DNA from: Pseudomonas reidholzensis
GTDB taxonomy: Bacteria > Pseudomonadota > Gammaproteobacteria > Pseudomonadales > Pseudomonadaceae
Direction: 5' to 3'
Length of the DNA: 64,000 bases
Assembly (NCBI RefSeq): GCF_900536025.1
Contig: NZ_UNOZ01000003.1
Location: forward strand, 62,001 to 126,000
Shown: piece after piece, positions 18,227-28,027 of the stretch
Position numbering within the stretch: the stretch's first letter is position 1
Layout: every line of letters begins with the position of its first letter
Notes under the pieces: generated by a model
Told to the model about the DNA's origin: nothing
The model's input: the letters and a program-made list of their open reading frames with translations, nothing else
Database searches by the model: none
Translations under genes and position numbers: made by a program

Positions 18227-18261
18227 GCGCCCGTCTCTTTCTACTGGAAAGAGACGGGCGC
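18227..18261. repeat. Perfect 15-bp inverted repeat, 5-nt loop
   Basis: GCGCCCGTCTCTTTC (18227-18241) and its exact reverse complement (18247-18261) around TACTG. A very stable hairpin with no clear T tract (TTCT follows). Could be a transcription terminator of weak form or a structured RNA end. Confidence 0.88.
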
Positions 18262-18682
18262 TTCTAACACTGATGCAGCTCTCATCGCACTTAGCTTTGC
18301 GCCAACTTCTCTTGTGACAATTTGCGTGACAAACGCAGATGTCACCAGCAACAGCGCTGCAGATGATGGTGCCGCAGACCAAGGAATGGACTGCACCTGA
18401 CTGACAGTCAGGCTTGCCCCGGTCATCGCATTGCTGCGTACACCTGCCTCAGGATCTAGCGGCACTGGTCTCGTCAGCCAATGCAGCCTCCACCCGCCCA
18501 CCGGTAATGGTGCTCAGGAGGCCAGATCATGAGATGCCCTTGCTCCCGGTCGTAAGGAGTCGCCAGTCCCGCGTTAGAGGACACCCCACAGGTCGCAGGG
18601 GCCTTGATCCCTGATAACACTCAACATTCTTGGCGGGATGACGTGGGGCGAGGACTGGCCAGCAGAAGATGAGGTGATCGAT

Positions 18683-19663
18683 ATGGCATTGTTGGGTAGA
18701 CGCGATGGCCGCAATTTCGGCTACGGCAGACAGTTGAGCTACGCGGGGCCGCAAGCGCTGAACGACCTGTTTGGCGGCGGTCATTACGGTACGGTCAGGG
18801 CGCACAGCGATCGGTGGCAGGCATTCGTGAAGTGGTGCCGCTCCGAACAGGGGCCCGGTATCAATGATGCGCGGCAGATTGACCGGAAAGTGTTGGGCGA
18901 CTATGCGGCGTATCTGCACGACCTAGTTCGGCGCGGTGACCTCGCCGTCAGCACTGCACAAAACCGGCTATCCAGCGTTAACAGGACCATGGCGGCGCTT
19001 CGCGGTGATCAGTATGTGAAATTGCCCAGTCCGAGCAAGGCGTTGGCTATGCAACGCACCGGGGTTCGACAGTCGGTGCCTCAGGGCCAAGACCGCGAAC
19101 AGGTTAAGCAGATCCTCGATACGCTTTGCCGCAATCATCAGCTACGGGCCGCCACGATCATCCTGTTGGCACGATCCACTGGTATGCGGTTGCGTGAGGC
19201 CATCCTGGCTGACCTACCAAGGCTAAATCGTGAGGCGAAAGCGTTCGGCAGAATTAACATCCAAGACGGCACGAAAGGCGGTCGCGCTGGCGCCTCGGCG
19301 CCCCGTTGGATTGCGGTGAACGATAATGTTCGAGGTGCCCTTGAGTTTGCAATGCAGGTGTCGCCTGTGGGTAGCCGCAACCTGATTGCTCCACACGAAA
19401 GCTACCTTTATGTGCTGCAACGAATAATCCGCCCAGCCCGGGACATCCTGCATGCACACAACTTGAAAGGCTTCCATGAGCTACGAGCGGCGTACGCCTG
19501 TGAGCGCTATGAGGAAATCACACATCATCGTGCGCCTATCAACGGTGGCCAATGTCCCGAGGTAGATAGGTACCTTGATCGTGAGGCTCGGGAGCAAATC
19601 AGCTATGAGTTGGGGCACGGTCGAATCGGTGTGCTCGCTGCCTACATTGGAGGGCGCGCATGA
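18683..19663 (+). CDS. Second tyrosine recombinase (Integrase_1-like)
   Basis: A 326-residue recombinase of the type with a SAM-like N-terminal domain (about 20-110) and a compact catalytic domain. Active-site candidates: Arg169 (STGMRLREA), His265-x2-Arg268 (FHELRAAYACERY), His312 (GHGR) and Tyr321 (AAYIGG). I assign it from memory to the Integrase_1/Phage_int_SAM_2 families. The ATG at 18683 is chosen because GAGGTGATC precedes it; an in-frame start exists at 18638. It overlaps the next gene by 4 nt. Its substrate is unknown; it may move a different unit or invert DNA. Confidence 0.85.
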   Translation: MALLGRRDGRNFGYGRQLSYAGPQALNDLFGGGHYGTVRAHSDRWQAFVKWCRSEQGPGINDARQIDRKVLGDYAAYLHDLVRRGDLAVSTAQNRLSSVNRTMAALRGDQYVKLPSPSKALAMQRTGVRQSVPQGQDREQVKQILDTLCRNHQLRAATIILLARSTGMRLREAILADLPRLNREAKAFGRINIQDGTKGGRAGASAPRWIAVNDNVRGALEFAMQVSPVGSRNLIAPHESYLYVLQRIIRPARDILHAHNLKGFHELRAAYACERYEEITHHRAPINGGQCPEVDRYLDREAREQISYELGHGRIGVLAAYIGGRA

Positions 19664-19935
19664 GTAAGCAATTCGATATGGAGCTGTTCTTGGCAGGTGT
19701 GTTGACTGGGTCGCTTGCAACACGGCAACGCCACTTACGACAGGCGAAAATCATCCAAGCCGAAATCGCAGAGCGCTGGAAGCGAGAGACGCCCTGGGTT
19801 TGGCGGCGAAAGCATGTAACTTGGTTTCTCGAGCACCGCCTAGATCGACGCAGCGATGCAACGCGGTATTACTATTTGCTAACCGTGCGCCTGCTCGCTC
19901 GTCGCTTACAAAAAACCTGGGTCTTCAATATCTGA
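19660..19935 (+). CDS. Small basic unknown protein coupled to the recombinase
   Basis: A 91-residue, strongly basic protein (MSKQFDMELFLAGVLTGSLA start; many Arg/Lys in KIIQAEIAERWKRETPWVWRRK and DRRSDATRYYYLLTVRLLARRL). The start overlaps the recombinase stop (ATGA), so they are translated together. Charge and Trp/Tyr-rich helices suggest DNA binding, perhaps an accessory factor of the recombinase. No family recognised. Confidence 0.7.
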   Translation: MSKQFDMELFLAGVLTGSLATRQRHLRQAKIIQAEIAERWKRETPWVWRRKHVTWFLEHRLDRRSDATRYYYLLTVRLLARRLQKTWVFNI

Positions 19936-20486
19936 GTGAGACCGACTGCTATCCCCCGACCGCGCCCTAAGCAGGCATATTTACCAGCATCAATTATTGT
20001 AGAAATCCGGTTAAACAAAACACGCAAGCCCCCCCTCAAACATGTCCAATTCAACTTTTTACGCAAAAACTGAAACCAACTAAAAAGCATATTATCCAGG
20101 CAGTGATAGCCTCAACATCAAAAGACAGATATCCACCAAGAGTCGACTTTCTTAGTATCCCTGGATTTTAGAGCACTATTTAGCAAATCTATTTTTGTCA
20201 TCTAACCGGCGGTCAAAATGGAGACCACGAACACTGGAGCTAATGAGGCCGGCGAAAGACTGCACGCCGAAGCAGCCAAGCCCTACGCCGCTGTTAACTG
20301 TGCCATCCCGAATTTCGCAGTCTTCGCTAGAGCATCCGCACCAAGTTGGGGCTATTCGGACTCCCAGACAGTTCTGGGAGTTCGAATCACGGACCCGCAA
20401 AGGCCTACCAGCCAATTGGAGACCATGTCATGACACTAATCACAGCGCTCCAACTATTTAAGCGTATGAACGCTTACAGACTACCG
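19936..20486. other. Gene-free stretch between recombinase pair and hsdR
   Basis: About 550 AT-rich bases with no convincing gene; short open frames at about 20195-20540 have no ribosome site or family likeness. The one clear structure is the hairpin at 20354-20387. Confidence 0.55.
20354..20387. repeat. 15-bp hairpin with tetraloop, 100 bp after hsdR
   Basis: ATTCG-G-ACTCCCAGA, loop CAGT, TCTGGGAGT-T-CGAAT: 14 Watson-Crick pairs and one G-T. It is near the 3' end of the convergent hsdR gene and may end that transcript, although no T tract follows on the minus strand. Confidence 0.8.
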
Positions 20487-23400
20487 CTAAATTTGCCCCC
20501 CAACACCCTTAAATTTATCGACAAAAACCGAAACCTTTAGAAAGACACTTTGTTTCTTTGTCAAATAAGCTGGATTGAGCGGACTCATTTTAGGCAATAC
20601 GGAATTCAGCTCAGTTCCACTATCGCTAGCAAACTCCCTTTTTAGTGAGCTAGTAATGTAGCGTTTAGCGGCCACTTCATTCAGTTCTTCATCGATGATT
20701 AGCTCTTGGGCCTCGCGCCGCTGTTCTGATTGGGCGAAAGTGAAAAAAGCATCGATCACGCTAGCCTTGTCATCAATTCGATCCAGATCGGTCTGGTTGA
20801 TGAAGTCCACCACCAAGCTTTCTTTGGCGCGATTACCCAGGCTAGCGCGAATCACCCGACGCATCTCCTCGACCAGTGCCGTCTTGTCCTTGACCTTCTT
20901 GTTCTTCTCGAAGATCACCTCGAGGATGTAATCCAAGTTGATTTCCTGGGACTTAAGCAGGTCCACCTCGAATACTACATCGTCCCAGTCGATAATAGAC
21001 TCGTTTGCTTCTTTACCCGCCTTCTCGCGCCTCAGCCAATCGCGGATATCGTTGTAGGTGGACCGATAGTCTTGGACCTTACGCTCGGCAGGCACGCGGA
21101 TAGTCTGCAGCTCGGCTAGCTTGTCGTCATCCAAGTGATGTTCGAGCTTGAATGTATCTACGGCCTGCAGGTCACTGATATCGATTGTTTGCAGCGCCTT
21201 CAGAGCGGCAAATTCGTCGTAGTTTTGCAGCACATTTTCCACGCGCAGATACTCGCCGAATAACTTGGCGAAGTCTTTTTTCTCCGATTCTTTAATAATG
21301 TTAGCGGGGTCAGGGAAACGTCGCTCTAGCTCTGCCACCACGTCCATGAAGCCACGTCGTGCCTCGCCGGTCAGCGTGTCGGTAAAGCCCTCCATGTACT
21401 CCTTGTAACTTTTTTCCAGTACTACGTTACGCGTGTTTTTGTCGCCGAAGAGCGTGATTGCGTCGACCGTGGCCTGCTCCAGATCGCGGAACGTGACTAT
21501 ATTGCCGAAAGTCTTGGTAGCATCGAAGATGCGATTGGTGCGTGAATAGGCCTGGATCAGGCCGTGATAGCGCAGATTTTTGTCGACGAACAGCGTGTTG
21601 AGCGCTGGCGCATCGAAGCCGGTCAGGAACATACCCACCACGATCAGCAGATCGATGTCCTGATCCTTCACGCGCTTGGCCAGATCGCGGTAGTAGTTCT
21701 GAAAGCCCTTGCTGTCCACGCCGAAATTGCTTTTGAACAGCGCGTTGTAATCACCAATTGCCGCGCACAGGAACTCTTTAGCGGTGCTATCCATTGCCGA
21801 CACTTCGAAGCTCTCATCGACGATGTCGCCAATGGCGTCCTGTTCTTCATTGGGGGCAAAGGAGAAGATAGTAGCAATGCGCAGCGGTTTATCGCTGCCC
21901 TCCTGCAGTTTATGCAGCATCTCGTAGTATGACTTGGCGGCATCGACGCTGCTTACCGCGAACATAGCATTGAAGCCCTTGTTCGCTCCCTGTAAACGAT
22001 GAGTCTTCTGACGAAAACGCGTGAGCAAATACTGCGAGACTTCTCGGATGCGCGTAGGGTGGAGCAAAGCTTGGCGATTCTCTGCGGCGCTGAGCTTTTT
22101 CTCGTCCTGCTCGGCTTCCAGAGCTTTGAACTGTGGACGGACATCATTATAGTCCACCTTGAACTTGAGCACCTTCTCGTCACGGATGGCATCAGTGATT
22201 ACATATGAATGCAGCTCGCGACCAAACACGCTGGCGGTTGTATCGGCACCCAGCGCATTTTTGGGGAAGATTGGCGTGCCAGTGAAACCGAACTGATAGA
22301 AGCGTTTGAACTTCTTCTTCAAATTCTTCTGTGCCTCGCCAAACTGGCTGCGGTGGCACTCATCGAAGATGAATACCACCTGCTGGTGGAACACCGGCAG
22401 GTCACTTTCGCTCTTCATCAGGTTGTTGAGCTTCTGGATGGTGGTGACGATAATCTTATTGTCGTCCTTATCCAGGTTGCCCTTGAGGCCCGCAGTGCTC
22501 TCCGAGCCATTGACGCTGTCGGGTGAAAAACGCTGGTACTCCTTCATGGTCTGGTAATCCAGATCCTTGCGATCCACCACAAAGAACACTTTGTCGATGA
22601 ACTCCAGCTCGGTCGCCAAGCGCGCAGCCTTGAAGCTAGTCAGGGTCTTGCCCGAGCCGGTAGTGTGCCAGATGTAACCGCCGCCCTCGGTATGGTTCCA
22701 GGACTTCGCCTGCCAGGCACTGCGGATCTTCCATAGAATGCGCTCGGTAGCGGCAATCTGATACGGACGCATTACCAACAAAGTGTTGCTGACGTCAAAC
22801 ACCGAATAGGTAAGCAATACATCAAGCAGGGTACGCTTTTGAAAGAAGGTCGCAGTGAAGTCTTTCAGATCCTTAATCGGGCTATTGTCGGCCTGGGCCC
22901 AGTTCATGGTGAAGTCGAAACTATGTTTATTGCGCTGCGTTGTGTTGGCGAAATAGCGCGTATCGGTGCCATTGGAAATCACGAACATCTGCAGATACCT
23001 GAACAGCGAATGCTCGGTGTTGAAGCTTTCCTTGCTGTAGCGGTGCACCTGATTGAAAGCTTCGCGGATCGCCACGCCACGCTTCTTCAACTCTACCTGC
23101 ACCAGTGGCAGGCCGTTGATCAGAATCGTCACGTCGTAGCGGTTGGCGTGACTACCCGCATGCCCAAACTGCTTTATGACCTGCACCTTGTTGCGGATCG
23201 GGTTTTTCTTGTCCAACAGGTAGATATTCTGGATGCGCCCGTCATCGAACACGAAGTCATGCACATGGTCGTCGTGGATCTTGCGGGTCTTTTCAACAAT
23301 GCTGTCGCTAGGCTTATCCAGCCAACTTTCCACAAAGCGCGCCCATTCACCGTCGGAAAAATCGATGTTGTTCAGCGCCTGCAACTGAGTCCGCACATTG

Positions 23401-23585
23401 GCCAGCAGCGCCGGCATCGTATTCAGACCGGAGGGATACTCGTAGCCCTGATTGACAAGATCCTGGATGAACTCGCGCTCCAGATCGCCTTCGCTCTGGT
23501 AGCTCTCGACAGCTTTCGACTCCCTGGTATACCCCTCGAGCACGATAAAGGTGCTGGACTCAGCGATAGTCTTGTAGTCAGTCAT
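20487..23585 (-). CDS. hsdR: Type I restriction enzyme, R subunit (PrrD-like)
   Basis: Motor and nuclease subunit of the type I enzyme. Translocates DNA past the bound complex and cuts foreign DNA at a distance. The 1032-residue chain has the PD-(D/E)xK nuclease near the N terminus (Asp151 ... Glu165-Leu-Lys167 in VQVELKKRG), then the SF2 motor with Walker A HTTGSGKT (about 307-314), DECH box (FDECHRS, about 408) and later helicase motifs ([25 protein letters not shown]). All key residues are intact. The ATG at 23585 is chosen; a start 14 codons upstream is possible. It is downstream of hsdM-hsdS-prrC, separated from prrC by a decayed fragment. Confidence 0.96.
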   Translation of the reverse strand: MTDYKTIAESSTFIVLEGYTRESKAVESYQSEGDLEREFIQDLVNQGYEYPSGLNTMPALLANVRTQLQALNNIDFSDGEWARFVESWLDKPSDSIVEKTRKIHDDHVHDFVFDDGRIQNIYLLDKKNPIRNKVQVIKQFGHAGSHANRYDVTILINGLPLVQVELKKRGVAIREAFNQVHRYSKESFNTEHSLFRYLQMFVISNGTDTRYFANTTQRNKHSFDFTMNWAQADNSPIKDLKDFTATFFQKRTLLDVLLTYSVFDVSNTLLVMRPYQIAATERILWKIRSAWQAKSWNHTEGGGYIWHTTGSGKTLTSFKAARLATELEFIDKVFFVVDRKDLDYQTMKEYQRFSPDSVNGSESTAGLKGNLDKDDNKIIVTTIQKLNNLMKSESDLPVFHQQVVFIFDECHRSQFGEAQKNLKKKFKRFYQFGFTGTPIFPKNALGADTTASVFGRELHSYVITDAIRDEKVLKFKVDYNDVRPQFKALEAEQDEKKLSAAENRQALLHPTRIREVSQYLLTRFRQKTHRLQGANKGFNAMFAVSSVDAAKSYYEMLHKLQEGSDKPLRIATIFSFAPNEEQDAIGDIVDESFEVSAMDSTAKEFLCAAIGDYNALFKSNFGVDSKGFQNYYRDLAKRVKDQDIDLLIVVGMFLTGFDAPALNTLFVDKNLRYHGLIQAYSRTNRIFDATKTFGNIVTFRDLEQATVDAITLFGDKNTRNVVLEKSYKEYMEGFTDTLTGEARRGFMDVVAELERRFPDPANIIKESEKKDFAKLFGEYLRVENVLQNYDEFAALKALQTIDISDLQAVDTFKLEHHLDDDKLAELQTIRVPAERKVQDYRSTYNDIRDWLRREKAGKEANESIIDWDDVVFEVDLLKSQEINLDYILEVIFEKNKKVKDKTALVEEMRRVIRASLGNRAKESLVVDFINQTDLDRIDDKASVIDAFFTFAQSEQRREAQELIIDEELNEVAAKRYITSSLKREFASDSGTELNSVLPKMSPLNPAYLTKKQSVFLKVSVFVDKFKGVGGQI

Positions 23586-23660
23586 TATTAGGGGGCTCCC
23601 CGTGTCTCTGTGCGAGTTCTTTGTCAACTTCTTCCACTGTCGGCGATTGCGACTGCGCTG

Positions 23661-23936
23661 TCAGAGGAATGTCCTCGGTGATACATGAGCAGACGCCCAT
23701 GGGTTTATGATATTAAACAACGCGTAATTCACATCTGGCCTGTCTCCACACAAGATCAGGCCCACAGTCGGCTGGTGATATGCGTCAAGTAACTGGTCGT
23801 CCACGGCGGATAGGTGGAAATTGAGCAAGCAGATGTCCTCCGGCTTGAGCCTAACGGCATTCCCCGAACTTTGAATCTCCTGCTTGATGCTATCCCGCGC
23901 ATGTCGATAATTAGTGGTGCGGGTTATTTCGCTCAT
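23661..23936 (-). pseudogene. C-terminal remnant of a DUF1016 (YhcG-type) nuclease
   Basis: A 91-codon frame whose middle (ICLLNFHLSAVDDQLLDAYH, then QPTVGLILC) matches the end of the PD-(D/E)xK domain of DUF1016 proteins; the complete copy in this window has GKLDFYLEALDR and PAIGVLLC at the same place. The catalytic Asp and Glu-x-Lys that should precede it are missing and the end diverges (NPWASAHVSP). It lies between prrC and hsdR where the E. coli prr locus has no gene. Either a decayed gene or a small retained protein. Confidence 0.7.
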
Positions 23937-23982
23937 GCGTTGCTCACTCCCTAACTTCACAACCACAGATGTCAGCATGCCT

Positions 23983-25131
23983 TCAGGCGCTCTGCCCCTC
24001 CTCCTGCTGCCAATATCCGTAGTTCGCCACCAGATGGTCCAGCAGCAATTTGACCGTCTGCTTCTCCTGCGGTGTTGGCTCAGTGACACTTTCATTGGAC
24101 AGCGTGCTGTGGCTGGTGAACTGCATAATACGATTCATGTAAGCCTGCTTGTCGTCAGGCAAAAGTGCAGACCATTGTGGATAACCCAGAAAACTGGCGG
24201 TTTTTTCGTAGAGGTTGCGCAGCAGGGTGAAGTGATAGCGCTGCACCTGGCCAGCGGCAATTGCCTGCTCAAGGGTCTGCCGCAAGTGGAGATGATAAGA
24301 AAAACTCTTGTTGGAGTCACCATACTTGACGCACAGATCAAAACTGCCATCGTCGAGACGGCCCAACAAATAGCACCCCTCTTTCTTTCCCCCCTTATTG
24401 AGGCCAAGCTCATTGTGCAGCACGTTGTAGAAGAGCGGGCTATGGGTGGTAATGACGAACCTCAGGTCAGTCGGACTGGCCTTGATCAGACCTGCCAAAT
24501 TGACCGCCAATTCGATGAGATGGTTCTCATCCAGAGAACTCACTGGGTCATCAATAAACACATACTCTAACTGATCAAACTCCCGCGTTTCGCGGTCTTC
24601 CGGCTCTGGCACATTACGTGTGCTGATGACCTGATCAAGTAGCGTGTAAAAGATACTCCAGATGAAATTGCTTTCTTCTCCCTTGGATATCTTGAGGTTC
24701 CCGGAGCTTTCATTATCCCCCCGCTCAAGCGAAAAAGTAACCTCCGAGAAGTCCTCGCTAAAATGCGGGGTCAGCTTGTTACTAGTGTAATGCTGGAAAT
24801 ATCTAACGATATTGCCGTCCTGTCCTAGGTCCCGGAGGATGGCAAGCAGCCAGTCCGTGAATGAGTTGGGCTGGATCCGCAGTCTGGGCTGCGCATCCAA
24901 CGCCAAATCGTTATCCCAATAAAATAAGTCTTCCGTGAAGGCGTTGAAGTACAAAATTTTGCTGCGCGACAACACCGGTGGGTCAGTTGCCTCCTCGCCC
25001 TTGGGTGTGATCAAGTGCTTGAATTCGCGCGACAGGCGCGTCTTACCCGTGCCGTTGAAGGCGTAGATCAGTTGCACCTTATTGTTGGCGTTCTTCAACA
25101 GCTCAGCAATCTCGGTTAGCGTCTTGCTCAT
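23983..25131 (-). CDS. prrC: Anticodon nuclease PrrC
   Basis: Latent tRNA-cutting ribonuclease kept silent by the associated type Ic restriction enzyme; in E. coli it cuts tRNA-Lys next to the wobble base when phage T4 Stp peptide blocks the enzyme. The 382-residue chain has an ABC-type NTPase part: Walker A YAFNGTGKTRLS (Lys30), signature-like ISKGEESNFIWS, Walker B/D-loop EYVFIDDPVSSLDENH and switch His VITTHSPLF. The C-terminal nuclease part shows Arg305-x3-Glu309-x31-His341, the same spacing as the catalytic triad Arg320/Glu324/His356 of E. coli PrrC. It starts 1 nt after the hsdS stop. E. coli PrrC is 396 residues, so it is full length. Confidence 0.93.
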   Translation of the reverse strand: MSKTLTEIAELLKNANNKVQLIYAFNGTGKTRLSREFKHLITPKGEEATDPPVLSRSKILYFNAFTEDLFYWDNDLALDAQPRLRIQPNSFTDWLLAILRDLGQDGNIVRYFQHYTSNKLTPHFSEDFSEVTFSLERGDNESSGNLKISKGEESNFIWSIFYTLLDQVISTRNVPEPEDRETREFDQLEYVFIDDPVSSLDENHLIELAVNLAGLIKASPTDLRFVITTHSPLFYNVLHNELGLNKGGKKEGCYLLGRLDDGSFDLCVKYGDSNKSFSYHLHLRQTLEQAIAAGQVQRYHFTLLRNLYEKTASFLGYPQWSALLPDDKQAYMNRIMQFTSHSTLSNESVTEPTPQEKQTVKLLLDHLVANYGYWQQEEGQSA

Positions 25132-25132
25132 T

Positions 25133-26362
25133 TTACGCCACCGCCTCTTCCGGCTTGGCGAAGCTCAGCAGCAGATCTCGGTAATGCTCGAATTGCTTCT
25201 GACGCAGCGCAATTTCGCGAGGTAGGCCTTCGGTGATGGAGTTAGTGAGGACGTCGAATTTCTCCAGTATCTCAACGATACGGGCCTGTTCCACCAGCGA
25301 CCTTTCGTGATCCTCAGGGAATGGCACCGGGATTTCAATCTTTGAAAATCCATTGATCAGTAAAGTATTGACCTTGGTTCTGGCCACATGCTTTGCTTTT
25401 TTGGTTATGAAAGATTGCGTCTGCATACAGTAAGAAACAAATTTTGGATTCATTGAATGCCGAAAAGCGTAGCAGTGATCGTGAATTGCAACCTTCTCAC
25501 CCCCAAGCCATGCCACTGCTTTGCCAACCTCTTCAACGGTTTCCCCCACATCGGTTAGCACTACATCCCCAGGCTCAGCATACCGCAGCGAACCTGCCAT
25601 CTCGGCACGCACTTTGGAAAATGCATGATCCGCCCATACCCCATAGCGGGTATAAATTTCGCCATAATGAATGACACTGATGCCTTCCTCAGCATAGTCG
25701 GCTTTGGTGAAGCGTTTGCCGCGAATAAACTCGCCAACATCTGCAAGCGCCTTCCATTCCACCTTCCCGCCTTCAAAACTCAACAACTGATCGCGGTAGT
25801 AGCTGTACTGTTTTTTGCGAACCTTGAGCTCGGCGTTGAGCTCGGCGCCAAGTTCAGCGAACGTATCAAGTATGCGAACGATCTCCGACTGAATCTCAAG
25901 CGATTTTTTGAGATTATCTGGGCAGGGAATGGGGATTTTTTTGCTTGTGTAGCTCCCTATCCAGTGACGTTTATGGTCGCCATCAACCAACTCGCTTGGC
26001 AATGTATTTAACCAGTAGTAAATATACTTCAGCAGCACCTTACCTTCGTCACTCGATGTGATCATTTTCATGGCCGAAGATTTGGCTTTAAAATCAAAAT
26101 CCACCCATTTACTAGCAGTCGTAAAATCATCAAAAATGATCACGGGAGACTGTGATGCCTTATAAATCCCTTCAGTTTCGTCTGTGTACCCTAGAATAAA
26201 TGTCTTTCCAGCTGTGAGTACCGGAGTCTCAAATTCATCGCTATAGCTTGTTGCCGCCACCAAGTATTTGGTTGGCTGTTCATAGTTCGTAAACTGCCCG
26301 AGAGGCAACCAAGCAATTGCAACCCCGTCTAACAGTTTTTCCAAAAAGCCACTCAGCTTCAT
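25133..26362 (-). CDS. hsdS: Type I restriction-modification specificity subunit (PrrB-like)
   Basis: Recognises a bipartite DNA sequence and docks two HsdM and two HsdR. The 409-residue chain has two target-recognition domains (about 1-145 and 215-345), each followed by a conserved coiled-coil spacer: [20 protein letters not shown] with [15 protein letters not shown], and [17 protein letters not shown] with [15 protein letters not shown]. The two spacers are near-repeats, as usual. The first recognition domain is more AT-rich than the rest, suggesting domain exchange. Overlaps hsdM by 4 nt (ATGA). Confidence 0.95.
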   Translation of the reverse strand: MKLSGFLEKLLDGVAIAWLPLGQFTNYEQPTKYLVAATSYSDEFETPVLTAGKTFILGYTDETEGIYKASQSPVIIFDDFTTASKWVDFDFKAKSSAMKMITSSDEGKVLLKYIYYWLNTLPSELVDGDHKRHWIGSYTSKKIPIPCPDNLKKSLEIQSEIVRILDTFAELGAELNAELKVRKKQYSYYRDQLLSFEGGKVEWKALADVGEFIRGKRFTKADYAEEGISVIHYGEIYTRYGVWADHAFSKVRAEMAGSLRYAEPGDVVLTDVGETVEEVGKAVAWLGGEKVAIHDHCYAFRHSMNPKFVSYCMQTQSFITKKAKHVARTKVNTLLINGFSKIEIPVPFPEDHERSLVEQARIVEILEKFDVLTNSITEGLPREIALRQKQFEHYRDLLLSFAKPEEAVA

Positions 26363-27918
26363 GCCCCCGCCTCCTCACCCTCGATCTCCGCAACAATCGC
26401 ATCGATCTGAGTCCGCAGCTGGACGACCCGGGAAACAGTGCCTTTCAACTCAGCATTGAGCTGGGCGATGTTCACGACTTCGCGGGTGTCCCTGGCTTCG
26501 ACGTAACAGCTGACCGACAGGTTGTAATCGTTGCTGGCCACTTTATCTAGCGACACCGATTGGGCGAAATGGTCAACGTTCGTTTTGCTATCAAACACCT
26601 GCATAATCTGCTCAATATGCACGTCTTCCAGCAAGTTGTTGTTGGCGCCCTTCCTGAACAGCGCGCTAGCGTCAATGAACTGGGTGGTCGTATCCGGCTT
26701 GCGCTTGGACAAAACTAGAATGTTCACGGCAATGGAGGTGCCAAAAAACAGGTTGGGCGCTAACGAGATCACCGTTTCCACATAGTTGTTGTCCACCAGG
26801 TATTGGCGAATTTTCTGCTCAGCACCACCGCGGTAGAAAATGCCAGGGAAGCAGACGATGGCTGCGCGTCCCTTGGCCGAGAGATAGTTCAGCGCATGCA
26901 GCACGAAGGCAAAATCCGCCTTGGACTTGGGCGCAAGCACGCCAGCTGGGGCAAAGCGATCATCGTTGATCAGCGTCGGGTCGTCGCTGCCGATCCACTT
27001 TACCGAGTACGGCGGGTTGGAGACGATGGCATCGAAGTGCTTTTCGTCACAAAAGTGCGGGGCACGCAGCGTGTCACCGAGCTGGATGTTGAATTTGTCA
27101 TAGTTGATGTTGTGCAGGAACATGTTCATCCGAGCCAGGTTGTAGGTGGTGTGGTTCACCTCCTGGCCGAAGAATCCATCCTCAATTACATGGGCGTCGA
27201 AATGTTTTTTTGCCTGCAGCAGCAGCGACCCGGAGCCGCACGCCGGGTCATAAATCTTGTTGACGCTAGTCTGCTTGTGCATCGCCAACTGGGCAATCAA
27301 CTTGGACACATGCTGTGGGGTAAAGAATTCGCCGCCGGATTTGCCGGCATTGGCCGCGTAGTTGGAGATGAGGAACTCATAGGCGTCGCCGAACAGATCA
27401 ATATGGCTGGAATCGAAGCTGCCAAACTCCAGCTTGCTTACTCCCTTGAGCACGTCTGCCAAGCGCTTGTTCTTGTCGGCGACGGTATGACCCAGGCGGT
27501 TGCTAGTCGTGTCGAAGTCAGCAAAAAGTCCTTTGATGTCCTGCTCTGAGGCATAACCATTGGCGGAGCTCTCGATTGCGGCGAAGATGCGTGCCAAATC
27601 GGTGTTCAGACTCTCGTTGGTGCTGGCCTTGACGGCGACGTTACTAAACAACTGGCTGGGCGCGATGAAGTAGCCCTTAGTCTTGATTGCGTCGTCTTTG
27701 GCTGCGGCAATCCGCGGGTCGTCATCCTCCATGCCAGCATAATCGACCGAGCCATCACCACCAGTGATGTAGTCAACGAAGTTCTCGCTGATAAAGCGGT
27801 AGAATAGGGTGCCAAGCACGTACTGCTTGAAGTCCCAGCCATCGACGGCGCCGCGCACGTCATTGGCGATCGCCCAGATCTGACGTTGCAGGGCGGAACG
27901 TTGTTGGGCACTGGTCAT
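26359..27918 (-). CDS. hsdM: Type I restriction-modification methyltransferase subunit (PrrA-like)
   Basis: N6-adenine methyltransferase subunit. The 519-residue chain has the N-terminal HsdM helical domain (about 10-145), then the catalytic domain with [10 protein letters not shown] (196-205), SAM-binding motif [13 protein letters not shown] (224 onward) and catalytic motif [10 protein letters not shown] (301 onward). Standard length for class Ic. First gene of hsdM-hsdS-prrC-(fragment)-hsdR, the same order as prrA-prrB-prrC-prrD in E. coli. ACAGGA precedes the ATG. Confidence 0.97.
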   Translation of the reverse strand: MTSAQQRSALQRQIWAIANDVRGAVDGWDFKQYVLGTLFYRFISENFVDYITGGDGSVDYAGMEDDDPRIAAAKDDAIKTKGYFIAPSQLFSNVAVKASTNESLNTDLARIFAAIESSANGYASEQDIKGLFADFDTTSNRLGHTVADKNKRLADVLKGVSKLEFGSFDSSHIDLFGDAYEFLISNYAANAGKSGGEFFTPQHVSKLIAQLAMHKQTSVNKIYDPACGSGSLLLQAKKHFDAHVIEDGFFGQEVNHTTYNLARMNMFLHNINYDKFNIQLGDTLRAPHFCDEKHFDAIVSNPPYSVKWIGSDDPTLINDDRFAPAGVLAPKSKADFAFVLHALNYLSAKGRAAIVCFPGIFYRGGAEQKIRQYLVDNNYVETVISLAPNLFFGTSIAVNILVLSKRKPDTTTQFIDASALFRKGANNNLLEDVHIEQIMQVFDSKTNVDHFAQSVSLDKVASNDYNLSVSCYVEARDTREVVNIAQLNAELKGTVSRVVQLRTQIDAIVAEIEGEEAGA

Positions 27919-27943
27919 ACTGCTTATCCTGTTTCAATGCGAC

Positions 27944-28027
27944 TTACATGGTCATCCCGAAGCATCCGGACCTGACCTGAATCGTGTTATGTGCGTGTCG
28001 AGAAGACGCTGGCACAAGGACGCTCAT
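27944..28027 (-). CDS. Possible 27-codon upstream ORF of hsdM
   Basis: An ATG at 28027 with GGGAG 10 nt upstream opens a 27-codon frame (MSVLVPASSRHAHNTIQV start) ending 25 nt before the hsdM start. It could be a leader peptide controlling the island operon, or chance. Nothing in its sequence is recognisable. Confidence 0.25.
   Translation of the reverse strand: MSVLVPASSRHAHNTIQVRSGCFGMTM

Larger units (their letters stand above)
17731..18682. other. Gene-free stretch of the island with two perfect hairpins
   Basis: About 950 bp in which I see no convincing gene: the open frames present lack ribosome sites and recognisable motifs. It contains two perfect inverted repeats (17817-17861 and 18227-18261) and one TTATCCACA box (17976-17984). 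It may hold an untranslated RNA, recombinase binding sites, or be the residue of deleted genes. Confidence 0.6.

Noticed and set aside
17966..18400. 144-codon open frame between the two recombinases
   Set aside because: Runs straight through the perfect 15-bp hairpin, has no ribosome site, and no recognisable sequence.
20373..20410. tRNA-like T loop (GTTCGAATC) as a tRNA fragment
   Set aside because: The flanking bases do not form a T stem, acceptor stem or CCA end; the palindrome explains the sequence.
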